Positions 52,552 through 60,142 of a DNA stretch of 64,000 nt are shown piece after piece. Where the stretch lies: contig NZ_AP022671.1 of the NCBI RefSeq assembly GCF_011405515.1, positions 2,666,001 to 2,730,000 on the forward strand. Reading direction: 5' to 3'. The notes under the pieces are model-generated. The model did no database searches. It saw only the letters and a program-made list of their open reading frames with translations, and had not been told where the DNA came from. The translations under genes and the position numbers were made by a program. Position 1 is the first letter of the stretch. Every line of letters begins with the position of its first letter. This stretch comes from Nitrospira sp. KM1 (GTDB lineage Bacteria; Nitrospirota; Nitrospiria; Nitrospirales; Nitrospiraceae).

Positions 52552-53166
52552 TCAGGCGGACATCCTTGGCGCGCCCAACCAATCGGCGCCCGGTTGATAA
52601 AAGCCGGCTGAAAATTCCATCTTCATGGCATCTTCAGGCAGAAGGTTGAGCGGGTGAAGCTGGCGGTGCGGCACGAAGGCGAGAAATCCCGTAAACGGGT
52701 GGATGGCGGTTGGGACGAATATCATCATGAGGTTATCTGCCTGGTCGACTTGGAGAGGGGCTGGAGCAGTCCCCATCACAAAACCGAGAGCCCAGACGCC
52801 GTCGCGGGGAAATGGGAAGGCCACCACTGTGCTGCGTCCGAATCGAGATCGGAATTGAAATAGGTCGGCCATGCCTTTGAGGGTGAGATAAATGCTCCTA
52901 ACGAAAGGAATATTGTCGATCCAGCGTTCAGTCGAGTCCAGCAGCCTGCGTCCAAGCATATGCGTGGCGATCATTCCGGTCACCATGACCAAAATGAAAA
53001 AGATGCCCAGACCGATCATCGGTTTGGCCGATATGCCCAGATTGTTCAGAAGGTCTGCAATGGCTGAATTGACGGTTGAGACCAGAGTCGCGAGGATGAT
53101 CAATGTGGCCCATCCAGGGACTAGGATCAGCAGACCTGTGAGGAATTTCCGCCAGAACACATTCAC
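52552..53166 (-). CDS. DUF502 membrane protein
   Basis: A 204-residue protein of the DUF502 family, with two predicted transmembrane segments (about residues 8-30 and 50-72) and a C-terminal soluble domain including FPRDGVWALGFVMG and IFVPTAIHPFTGFLAFVP. Function of DUF502 proteins in bacteria is unknown. GTG start at 53166. A TAATAT box lies 9 nt upstream (53176-53181), so the transcript may be leaderless. It heads the minus-strand series DUF502, GNAT, two BamE-like lipoproteins. Confidence 0.88.
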   Translation of the reverse strand: MNVFWRKFLTGLLILVPGWATLIILATLVSTVNSAIADLLNNLGISAKPMIGLGIFFILVMVTGMIATHMLGRRLLDSTERWIDNIPFVRSIYLTLKGMADLFQFRSRFGRSTVVAFPFPRDGVWALGFVMGTAPAPLQVDQADNLMMIFVPTAIHPFTGFLAFVPHRQLHPLNLLPEDAMKMEFSAGFYQPGADWLGAPRMSA

Positions 53167-53232
53167 GGGTGCGCCATATTACGTGTTGTGTGAGCAGTCA
53201 GTCTAACAGAATTTGTGTCCTGAATGGAGCGA

Positions 53233-53272
53233 GGAATTCGACTTGATCCCTGGGAATTCGACTTGATCTCTG
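53233..53272 (+). repeat. Two tandem copies of a 20-bp repeat
   Basis: GGAATTCGACTTGATCCCTG (53233-53252) is repeated at 53253-53272 with one C-to-T change, plus five more matching bases. The second copy contains the TTGATC used as the -35 box of the promoter at 53263-53291. Confidence 0.8.
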
Positions 53273-53291
53273 GGAATGAGTACTCTATTCT
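53263..53291 (+). promoter_or_regulatory. Promoter for the UPF0434 gene
   Basis: TTGATC (53263-53268), a 17-bp spacer and TATTCT (53286-53291). Predicted leader about 35 nt before the ATG at 53333. Confidence 0.5.
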
Positions 53292-53332
53292 GGTGCGCCT
53301 TGAGTGATTTCCTAGAATCAAGGAGTCATGAG

Positions 53333-53623
53333 ATGGTTGAAGAACCTGGATTGAAACGCCCGGCCCGAGTTGACAAAGATCTGCTGGCGATTCTCTGTTG
53401 CCCGGAGACAAAACTTGAAGTCAGTCTTGCAGATAGCGCGTTGGTCGACAAACTCAACCAGGCCATCAGCCGAGGGACCCTTAAAAACAAAGCCAAGAAA
53501 CTCGTGATGGAACCACTGGACGGTGGACTCATCCGTGCAGACAGAAAAGTTCTCTATCCGGTCAGGGAAGACATTCCGGTCATGCTCATTGAGGAAGGGA
53601 TTCCTCTCGACGACAGCATCTAG
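53333..53623 (+). CDS. UPF0434/Trm112-like protein
   Basis: A 96-residue protein related to UPF0434/YcaR. The start of the fold reads LLAILCCPETKLEV, and the C-terminal strand pair LIRADRKVLYPVREDIPVML is typical of Trm112. The usual zinc motif CPxCK is degraded to CCPETK, and a second Cys pair is missing, so it may not bind zinc. Trm112 proteins activate methyltransferases in archaea and eukaryotes; bacterial roles are unclear. AAGGAG lies 7 nt before the ATG. An insert of about 20 residues (KLNQAISRGTLKNKAKK) sits in the middle. Confidence 0.8.
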   Translation: MVEEPGLKRPARVDKDLLAILCCPETKLEVSLADSALVDKLNQAISRGTLKNKAKKLVMEPLDGGLIRADRKVLYPVREDIPVMLIEEGIPLDDSI

Positions 53624-53688
53624 CCTCGGAACAAGCACCTACCACCATGGTGTTCTGCTCCCCAACTTTGCCGAATTACGAGTCCAAC

Positions 53689-53952
53689 TTATTGATTATC
53701 TGTCTTCGAGCCGGTTGATGTGCCGCACTGCCGACAGAAGTACTCATAGAGGTTTCCTGTTGGCAAGACAAGAAGCAACCGCTCTCTCGTCGGTGTAGCG
53801 GTACGGCAACGAGGGCAATAGAGGAGAGACGCGTTGAGCGATTCAAACTGATCAGGTTGGTCGGCTCCCCCTGGCCTAGGGGACCTGTTGGAACGAGGGG
53901 ACATTCCTGGTGGCCATGATGTTCCGGGCGGACGACGCGGAGGAGAAGCCAT
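53689..53952 (-). CDS. Small zinc-ribbon protein, unknown
   Basis: An 87-residue protein. The N-terminal 35 residues are basic and Pro/Ser-rich; the C-terminal half carries CPRC and CRQC (CxxC-x24-CxxC), a zinc-ribbon pattern, in the context LLYCPRCRTATP and YEYFCRQCGTS. No family is recognised. The start is supported by a promoter (TTGACC-18-TAGAAT) whose -10 box ends 5 nt before the ATG, so the mRNA would be leaderless; an inner ATG at 53904 is possible. Nucleic acid or protein binding is inferred from the ribbon. Confidence 0.6.
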   Translation of the reverse strand: MASPPRRPPGTSWPPGMSPRSNRSPRPGGADQPDQFESLNASLLYCPRCRTATPTRERLLLVLPTGNLYEYFCRQCGTSTGSKTDNQ

Positions 53953-53957
53953 GGCAG

Positions 53958-53987
53958 ATTCTACGCGGGTATAGATTGGACGGTCAA
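53958..53987 (-). promoter_or_regulatory. Promoter touching the zinc-ribbon gene start
   Basis: On the minus strand TTGACC (53982-53987), an 18-bp spacer and TAGAAT (53958-53963), five bases before the ATG at 53952. Confidence 0.6.
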
Positions 53988-54011
53988 CGTCGGTTCAAGA
54001 CAGAGGTTGAT

Positions 54012-54242
54012 TTACCAGAACGGCCCCGTTCGGGGATTAGCAGTCGCATCGACAGCGGGCCTGAGCATCTTCCAGATCACCCTTCCAGTCTGAACTATTC
54101 CGTAGAGGAGCACTCCACTCAGGAGACCATAAAAACCTGCCGTGCTCCAGGGCCAGAGGTGCGGGGCGTGGAGCATTACGCCGAGGGCGATGTGACCACC
54201 TACTCCGAGGCACAGGGCGAAAATGATCCATTCGCGCATCAC
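54012..54242 (-). CDS. Small two-TM membrane protein, unknown
   Basis: A 76-residue protein with two hydrophobic segments (about residues 5-20, IIFALCLGVGGHIALG, and 28-48, including WSTAGFYGLLSGVLLYGIV) and a basic C-terminal tail. No family is recognised. GTG at 54242 has AGGA about 7 nt upstream; an ATG one codon later is equally possible. A longer upstream frame overlaps the next gene and is less likely. Neighbouring small genes on the same strand suggest a short transcription unit of unknowns. Confidence 0.55.
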   Translation of the reverse strand: MMREWIIFALCLGVGGHIALGVMLHAPHLWPWSTAGFYGLLSGVLLYGIVQTGRVIWKMLRPAVDATANPRTGPFW

Positions 54243-54303
54243 GGTGGGTTCCTGCCTCTGGATGATTGCAGCGCGTAAGTGGACGACCGACAAGAAGGAT
54301 CGC

Positions 54304-54675
54304 TTAGATTGCCGACGCCTTTGCGGATTCAATCTCTGTAGCCGTGATCAGACTGGAGAGGTAATCGGCTACAAAATTCAGTGCTTCTTCTCTCCCATCG
54401 GCACGCCGTCCTTTTTCTCTGCGCTGAACAGACAATTCGTGATCCAGATCCGACTTCACCTCCGTGAGGACCCGCTGAAGGGATGAAGGAGTGAGATTTG
54501 CATCCATGTCCTCTAGCTCTTGGCACCGATCAAGCACCCAGTTCAGTCCCTCGATTCTTCCGGCGTAGTGCTCCTGTTCCGCCGTATCAATGCGGGCCAT
54601 CGCGGTTGCAAATGTCTGGGCTTCATAGACGAGATTGTAGAAACTGGTCACAGCTCGCTGTAGGGTCGGGTTCAT
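54304..54675 (-). CDS. Helical cytosolic protein, unknown
   Basis: A 123-residue protein that looks largely helical (RAVTSFYNLVYEAQTFATAM, QEHYAGRIEGLNWVLDRCQEL, LTEVKSDLDHELSVQRRE), with no signal peptide, membrane segment or metal motif. No family is recognised. AGGAG lies 4 nt before the ATG. It lies 61 bp upstream of the two-TM gene on the same strand. The charge pattern (KGRRADGREE) suggests a short disordered linker. Confidence 0.6.
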   Translation of the reverse strand: MNPTLQRAVTSFYNLVYEAQTFATAMARIDTAEQEHYAGRIEGLNWVLDRCQELEDMDANLTPSSLQRVLTEVKSDLDHELSVQRREKGRRADGREEALNFVADYLSSLITATEIESAKASAI

Positions 54676-54767
54676 AGAACTCCTTTATGGACCGAGAGAA
54701 TATGTTAACCCCCCAATTATACATGAGATTGAAATCGCAACAAGGAAAATTTTTAGGTGAATACCAG

Positions 54768-55094
54768 TTACGTAAACAGCAGTGAATGGAATTCGTTCAT
54801 GAAACCGTAGTAAAGCGGAGCGAAGTCTTTCAAGCTGTCGGGGCTGGTTTCTTTCAGGCGTTTGAAAAAAAATACTTGCGTGCGCGGATCCAGTTGTTCA
54901 AGCAAATGGCTGAGTTGGGCCATGCTGTAGCTGCCGGCCGGAACGCTGAGAATGTAGTGAACCAGACGTTCGACGAACTGTTGCGCAATATATTCGGTGC
55001 TGAGGTATCCGTCAGGCAATTTGCCTGCGGTGAGGAATTCATCAAATGGAATCGCTTGAGCCGCGAAGGGACCCTGCTGCTGAGAGGAAGTCAC
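54768..55094 (-). CDS. Hypothetical protein, 108 aa
   Basis: A 108-residue soluble protein with helices rich in aromatic and Leu residues (YIAQQFVERLVHYILSV and LDPRTQVFFFKRLKE). No family is recognised. The GTG start has GAGGT 9 nt upstream. It is the first of three small minus-strand genes here. It may be a small regulatory or adaptor protein; nothing in the sequence shows this. Confidence 0.5.
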   Translation of the reverse strand: MTSSQQQGPFAAQAIPFDEFLTAGKLPDGYLSTEYIAQQFVERLVHYILSVPAGSYSMAQLSHLLEQLDPRTQVFFFKRLKETSPDSLKDFAPLYYGFMNEFHSLLFT

Positions 55095-55473
55095 GCTGGA
55101 GGTACCTCACGGGAAATGGCGGATCTAAACCACTCCGACAACTTTACTGGAGGTGTTTTAAGCCGTCAAGTGCGAAGAAGGAGCAGTTCGACTGAGCCAA
55201 AAGACTGATAGATCATTGGGAAGGAGCCAATCGCTTCGCATATAGCGTGTTCGAGCTAGAGGCTGCTTTGTAGAGAATATAGGAGATAATCGGAGATCGC
55301 CGAGGCCTTTCGTCTAAGCAGAAACGTCGTGAGTGAGATGAATCTTCAAATTAGAATGCATAACCGTACGAGTCGTTTGTAGACTCGTCAATTCGCTGCT
55401 GGGTGTTTTCGGTTGCTTGACAGTGCCATAACCGGTCAGTAGAATCCTGACCTTCCTGGCAGACTTCCTTCGA
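55095..55473. other. Non-coding stretch before tRNA-Gly
   Basis: A 379-bp region. Apart from the tRNA-Gly promoter at 55417-55445 I can see no gene, repeat or RNA. The frames are short and broken. Confidence 0.5.
55417..55445 (+). promoter_or_regulatory. Strong sigma70 promoter for tRNA-Gly
   Basis: TTGACA (55417-55422), an exact 17-bp spacer and TAGAAT (55440-55445). It lies 28 bp before the tRNA, and is one of the best matches to consensus in the window. Confidence 0.75.
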
Positions 55474-55548
55474 GCGGGAATAGCTCAGTGGTAGAGCATC
55501 GCCTTGCCAAGGCGAGGGTCGAGGGTTCAAATCCCTTTTCCCGCTCCA
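55474..55548 (+). tRNA. tRNA-Gly (anticodon GCC)
   Basis: Acceptor GCGGGAA/TTCCCGC, D arm AGCTCAGTGGTAGAGC, anticodon stem TCGCC/GGCGA around TTGCCAA (anticodon GCC, reading GGC/GGU), T arm GAGGGTTCAAATCCCTT. Discriminator T and encoded CCA. T-rich sequence follows. Confidence 0.96.
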
Positions 55549-55572
55549 TTCTTTTTCTTCCGTCTGATTTCG

Positions 55573-55588
55573 ACGTGACCTGTCACGT
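55573..55588. repeat. Short palindrome after tRNA-Gly
   Basis: ACGTGAC (55573-55579), CT, GTCACGT (55582-55588), a perfect 7-bp inverted repeat. A second hairpin, GGAGGC/GCCTCC (55632-55647), lies 45 bp on. They may be a tRNA 3' end signal or an operator; unknown. Confidence 0.4.
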
Positions 55589-55727
55589 TCGCGTAAACCC
55601 CTCGACTTTCACGGTAAGGTCAGAATACGTTGGAGGCGTCAGCCTCCTAAGACGAACGTCTCATGGCACGATCATTTGTTTCTGCCGGTAGGCTGCACTG
55701 CTGTTCAAAGCGGGCTAATGCACTGCA

Positions 55728-57911
55728 TCACGTCGTACGAGCGAGGCGTCGTAGCGCAATGAGTTGCTCGGCGGCCCTGGCGAGTTCTTCGTGAGTGAGC
55801 GGTGTTCCACCAAAGCGTCCTCGGCAATAGAGTTCAGTGATCTGCTTCACCGGACCTCTTGCCTCCTGCCATTCATCACCGATCAACTGGAGGAACTCGG
55901 TTGATGTCGTCGCCGGATGGAGGGTCATGCCTTGACCTGCAGCGATGCTCAGCATGTTCTTGTACAGCTGCGTGATGTGTTCTTGCATGCGCGTTGCGGG
56001 ATAATGACGCATCTGTCTGGCATATCTCCGATGCCAGGTGAATGCGATCAGCAGTGCAAGGCCTGCGAAGACAGAAAATCCGAGGAGCCAGTAGACCGTG
56101 CCATTGGCAATGTGAGCATGACCCAAGAGGACTGCGAGCATATGAGACCCTGTGTTTGCGAGGTTCCTGAACCAGTGGGTGACGAAGGTCCGGACGACTT
56201 CACCGCTGTCCCGCAGTCCATGGACGACCGCTATTTGATCGCGGATGTCATATCGGATGAAGACTCGGTCCCACTGTAGTTTCACGGATTCACCGAAGCG
56301 CCGGAACGTTTCCCAACCTGTCGCGGCTGGGGCGGCACTCGCGGGCGTCGGGTCCATCATGATCCATCCGGAACGAGGGAGGTAGACTTCCACCCAGGCA
56401 TGGGCATCCCGTTGGCGAACGGTATAGTAGTTCCCGAAGTCGTTCCATTCGGTCGCAAGAAACCCAGTGATCAGACGAGCGGGGATTCCCAGCGTCCGAA
56501 GCATCACAACCATTGCGGTCGCATAATGCTCGCAATAGCCGGTTTTGCGCGTAAAAAGAAAATCCTCGAGCGGGCTCACTGAGGCCGATGTCTCTGTCTC
56601 CAAGCTGTACCGATAGCTGGTCAATAGATGTTGCTGAACGGCAACGGTCATTTCATACGGAGTGTGGAGGGTGGCTGTTACCTGCCGTGCCAATGCGATG
56701 ACATCGTGTGAGACATTCGGCAATTGCAGGTATTGCCCACGAATAGAATCGGCATATTCTTCGCGAGAGCTCATGCGTTCGTCGGACATGATTTGGCGTT
56801 CACGAGAGGTCACGGAATATCGGATTCTGGACGCAGACGGAAAGGGCAGATGAATCCCGTTCATCCTATCGGCTTGCAAACTTCCGAAATCTCCGCTGAC
56901 CAATTCGGCAAACGGAGCGGCGAACAGGACGGCTGTGTCGAGTGCTTCTAGCAAGATGTCCTGGCGGAGCTGCCGTGAAAACCGATCAGGCGGTTGGGTT
57001 CCGACCGCTCGTACGGTGAACATGCCATCGCCGATCAGCCCCAGCTGCCGACGGAATCGGCTGCCGGAACTCCATGCTCGGCCGGAATAATGTTCGTACG
57101 CTAATCCTCGGAGATAAAGGCGGTCTTTTCCCGCTGCAGGATCGTCTGGCAATCCGACCCGCATGACGATTTGAGGATCTTCCTTCACGGAACCGATCAT
57201 CCCGAGATCGACGCGTTCGGAGAAGCCAGTTGTCTTGAGCCCGTCGCCTTTTGGCTGCGGGAGAAATCCGGCACTGATGCGCGGAAGAAGGAAGAAAATT
57301 GTCAGGGTCAGCACAAACGTCAGGACCGCAATTCCATTGGTCAGCCAGAAAAAGCGGCCGGTGATGACTGCCTGCACGGAAAAGGCGTTTGTCCGTCCTG
57401 AGTCGGTTCCGTCTCCCGTGGACAAGGCGTCTCGTCCGGTCAGGTGGTAGAGCAACAACGTCCAGATGGCGGTGAGAAGATAAAGAATAAAAATGGGCAC
57501 ATACCAAAGGTCCGCAGTCTGTGCGGCCGAAGCCAGGATGGCCATCAAGCAGAGGGCGTACAGATGCCGATAGTCGCGGCGCTGATGCAGCGAGACGACT
57601 TTGATGCACATCAAGAGCACAAGAAAATGAACGCCGGATGGCAGCAATTCCTGAGACACGACCCAGAAATCGATGACAAAGAGCGCAAACGCCAAAATCA
57701 GTAAGCCGTTCAACAGTGCTGGAGACGCTGGCACTAATTGTGGCAGGTGAGTCGCCTGAGGCCATCCAGTCGTATGAAGCAGGATCATGATCACGATAAG
57801 TGCGGTGGGGATCGCGAGTAGGACGGGGATACTTCCCGCAAGCAACAATCCGAGAAAGGCCGTTGCAGCCAACAGGATAGAACTAAGTTTCAATGCCCGT
57901 TCAAAAGGCAT
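55728..57911 (-). CDS. TgpA-type transmembrane transglutaminase-like protein (DUF3488)
   Basis: A 727-residue membrane protein: about seven N-terminal transmembrane segments (to about residue 225, DUF3488), a large periplasmic transglutaminase-like domain with Cys in GYCEHYATAM, His in QRDAHAWVEV and Asp in MMDPTPA (about 450-520), one more TM (about 610) and a cytosolic DUF4129-like tail. Pseudomonas TgpA is essential; the substrate in this group is unknown. The ATG overlaps the DUF58 gene by 11 bp. With DUF58 and MoxR it forms a conserved operon of unknown pathway. Confidence 0.93.
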   Translation of the reverse strand: MPFERALKLSSILLAATAFLGLLLAGSIPVLLAIPTALIVIMILLHTTGWPQATHLPQLVPASPALLNGLLILAFALFVIDFWVVSQELLPSGVHFLVLLMCIKVVSLHQRRDYRHLYALCLMAILASAAQTADLWYVPIFILYLLTAIWTLLLYHLTGRDALSTGDGTDSGRTNAFSVQAVITGRFFWLTNGIAVLTFVLTLTIFFLLPRISAGFLPQPKGDGLKTTGFSERVDLGMIGSVKEDPQIVMRVGLPDDPAAGKDRLYLRGLAYEHYSGRAWSSGSRFRRQLGLIGDGMFTVRAVGTQPPDRFSRQLRQDILLEALDTAVLFAAPFAELVSGDFGSLQADRMNGIHLPFPSASRIRYSVTSRERQIMSDERMSSREEYADSIRGQYLQLPNVSHDVIALARQVTATLHTPYEMTVAVQQHLLTSYRYSLETETSASVSPLEDFLFTRKTGYCEHYATAMVVMLRTLGIPARLITGFLATEWNDFGNYYTVRQRDAHAWVEVYLPRSGWIMMDPTPASAAPAATGWETFRRFGESVKLQWDRVFIRYDIRDQIAVVHGLRDSGEVVRTFVTHWFRNLANTGSHMLAVLLGHAHIANGTVYWLLGFSVFAGLALLIAFTWHRRYARQMRHYPATRMQEHITQLYKNMLSIAAGQGMTLHPATTSTEFLQLIGDEWQEARGPVKQITELYCRGRFGGTPLTHEELARAAEQLIALRRLARTT

Positions 57912-59028
57912 GAGTCAATTCCTCGATCTGAGCCCGGCGTAGTATGCGATCGATGCCGGCCATCTGCCCTTGCCATGCGGCATCAGACCAGGGCATGACG
58001 GCGATGGTGTATCCGCATTCGGCATCCACCGCCGGGTCGAACATACGAGCGGATGTATGATCCTCGGCTCGCCCTGGTTTTCGACGCGTGCACAGCGCGA
58101 GGAGACGCAGCATCGACAAGAGATGATCCGAACCGGTTCCCAGGCTGGAGTCTTGGTCGTTCACGATGAGCCGCAGGGGGTATGAGTTTCTGGACAAGTG
58201 CCAGAGAATCGAGGCGACGAGGGTGACGCTTCGTTCGAATAATCGATCCGATTCATCCGGAGCCACGGTCGATAGAACAATCGTAACTCGCAGCTGGTCT
58301 TCAGCTTCAGTTTCTCGCACCATTAACTGGGATGTACGCGCCGTTGTCATCCAGTGAATGGCGCGTGAATCATCTCCGGGCCTGTACAGTCGCAGGTTAT
58401 AGAGTTGCGTTCCGTGACCACGACGCGGGAGGGAGAGGCCCTGTCCGTCACTGACGAGTTCCTCGACGAAGCGCAAAGAGAGCGGTTTGATCGGAGGGCC
58501 GACAAGAACATGCGCATCGACGCGATAGAACGCTCGTTTGAGAAATAACCCAAATGGGAAAAGAGTTTCTGCCCGAATCCCATCGATGTGAAGCCAGCCT
58601 CTGGCAGACGCAAGAAGTGGATAGGAAAGCACGATCGATCGCTGAGCCGGTAGCTGCGGAACAAACAACCCGCGTTCGAGATCCTGATTGGCCGAGACGT
58701 CGAGAATGTTGACCGAAAAGACCGGCAGATGTGCATTGCGGTTGATGACGACCACCGACATCGTTGCAGGCTCTTCGGCTATGATCAAGTCCGGCAAGTG
58801 CCTGTGGAACTCAAGGCGGCGTACACATTGCTCTGAGAGCAACCCCGAGATGATGACAAGACTCAGCATCATGGCTAGCAAAAGGTAAAACAGGTTATTC
58901 CCCGTGTTGATGGCCGCGACACCGATAGCTACGGTAAAGAGAAGAAAGCGGGTGCCTTCCGGCGTCAGCCGAATGGACCGCCTGGTTAGAAGCTGCCAGA
59001 CGCGGGAAGTGATTGAACTGGGGGTCAT
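57901..59028 (-). CDS. DUF58 protein (MoxR-associated, vWA-like)
   Basis: A 375-residue protein with two N-terminal transmembrane segments (about 25-60) and a DUF58 domain with GDDSRAIHWMTTARTSQLMVRE (about 215-235), which includes the R-x-I-x-W signature. DUF58 proteins commonly accompany MoxR ATPases, perhaps acting as adaptors with a von Willebrand A-like fold. It overlaps the TgpA start by 11 bp and lies 43 bp after the MoxR stop. Function is unknown, but the gene trio is widespread. Confidence 0.92.
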   Translation of the reverse strand: MTPSSITSRVWQLLTRRSIRLTPEGTRFLLFTVAIGVAAINTGNNLFYLLLAMMLSLVIISGLLSEQCVRRLEFHRHLPDLIIAEEPATMSVVVINRNAHLPVFSVNILDVSANQDLERGLFVPQLPAQRSIVLSYPLLASARGWLHIDGIRAETLFPFGLFLKRAFYRVDAHVLVGPPIKPLSLRFVEELVSDGQGLSLPRRGHGTQLYNLRLYRPGDDSRAIHWMTTARTSQLMVRETEAEDQLRVTIVLSTVAPDESDRLFERSVTLVASILWHLSRNSYPLRLIVNDQDSSLGTGSDHLLSMLRLLALCTRRKPGRAEDHTSARMFDPAVDAECGYTIAVMPWSDAAWQGQMAGIDRILRRAQIEELTHAF

Positions 59029-59071
59029 AGGCCTGACTTATGGAGTCACAGGCTTGCCGGGTCTCGTCGGC

Positions 59072-60013
59072 TCAGACGGGAACGGGAATGGTGTCAAGGA
59101 TGTCGGAGATGATTTGTTCCGCCTGTTCAAAGCTCTGCGCACGGAGGCCTTGGGTCCGGTTCAGCATTACGCGATGAGGGAGCACGACCGGAGCCAGTTG
59201 TTTGATATCCTCCGGAAGACAGTATGAACGCCCACGAACCAACGCCAGAGCCTTTGCCGATTTGTTGAGAGCCAATGCCCCCCTTGTGCTGACGCCCAAC
59301 GAGAGTAACTCACTGTGTCTCGTGGCCTTGACGATGGCCAACAGATAGTCAGTCAGGCTCTCATCCATGTGGACATGGTTGGCTTGTTGCTGGAGTTCCA
59401 GAACACCATCCGTCGACAAGACGGCCTGTAGATTCTCGGCAGGATGAAGCGCATAGGCTCGTTCAAGGACTTGCCGCTCGTCGTCCAGAGAAGGATACCC
59501 AATCCGCAAGCGCATCAGAAACCGATCTAGCTGGGATTCCGGTAACGGAAATGTTCCGTGGTATTCGGCAGGATTTTGCGTGGCGATGACCATGAACGGT
59601 TGGTGAAGCGGATAGGTCTGATTGTCGACCGAGATCTGCGCCTCGCTCATGGCTTCCAGCAAACTGCTCTGCGTTTTTGGCGTGGTGCGATTGATCTCAT
59701 CGGCCAGGACAATATTGGCGAAGATAGGGCCCGGCATGAATTCAAATGCTTGCTTCTGTCGATTGAACATCGAAACGCCGACGATGTCAGACGGCAGAAG
59801 GTCGCTCGTGAATTGAATACGTTTGAAGGAGCAGGCGAGTGACTGCGCCAGACTATGGGCCAACGTCGTTTTGCCTACCCCGGGAACGTCTTCCAACAAC
59901 AGATGACCGCGGGCGAGAAGGCAGACGACCGCCATCTCGATGACAGATGCCTTTCCCTTGATGACACGGGCAATATTGTCCTGAATGGCGCGAATGGGTT
60001 GTGACGGGTTCAT
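59072..60013 (-). CDS. MoxR-family AAA+ ATPase
   Basis: A 313-residue AAA+ ATPase of the MoxR type: Walker A EDVPGVGKTTLAHSLA, Walker B VLADEINRT, sensor 1 ATQNP, and a winged C-terminal lid. It is thought to act as a chaperone that activates partner proteins together with DUF58/vWA proteins. ATG at 60013 lacks a ribosome site; an in-frame TTG at 60076 overlaps the -10 region and is unlikely. A promoter lies 54 bp upstream. The operon runs MoxR, DUF58, TgpA. Confidence 0.94.
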   Translation of the reverse strand: MNPSQPIRAIQDNIARVIKGKASVIEMAVVCLLARGHLLLEDVPGVGKTTLAHSLAQSLACSFKRIQFTSDLLPSDIVGVSMFNRQKQAFEFMPGPIFANIVLADEINRTTPKTQSSLLEAMSEAQISVDNQTYPLHQPFMVIATQNPAEYHGTFPLPESQLDRFLMRLRIGYPSLDDERQVLERAYALHPAENLQAVLSTDGVLELQQQANHVHMDESLTDYLLAIVKATRHSELLSLGVSTRGALALNKSAKALALVRGRSYCLPEDIKQLAPVVLPHRVMLNRTQGLRAQSFEQAEQIISDILDTIPVPV

Positions 60014-60066
60014 GGAAATGATCGGCTTGGACGGCGCGGAAATGACCGGTGCTCTGACACCGATGG

Positions 60067-60095
60067 AGTCTAACAAAGGGTTTCGGAACGGTCAA
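60067..60095 (-). promoter_or_regulatory. Promoter of the MoxR-DUF58-TgpA operon
   Basis: On the minus strand TTGACC (60090-60095), a 17-bp spacer and TAGACT (60067-60072). It lies between the large unknown gene and moxR, so the trio can be expressed apart from its upstream neighbour. Confidence 0.65.
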
Positions 60096-60142
60096 TTTAT
60101 CGGTTGATTTTCGTTCCCGACGCGGACCAACCGTCTCATCCA

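Noticed and set aside
53209-53280. CRISPR-like repeat at 53233-53272
   Set aside because: Only two directly adjacent copies without spacers. It is a simple tandem duplication.
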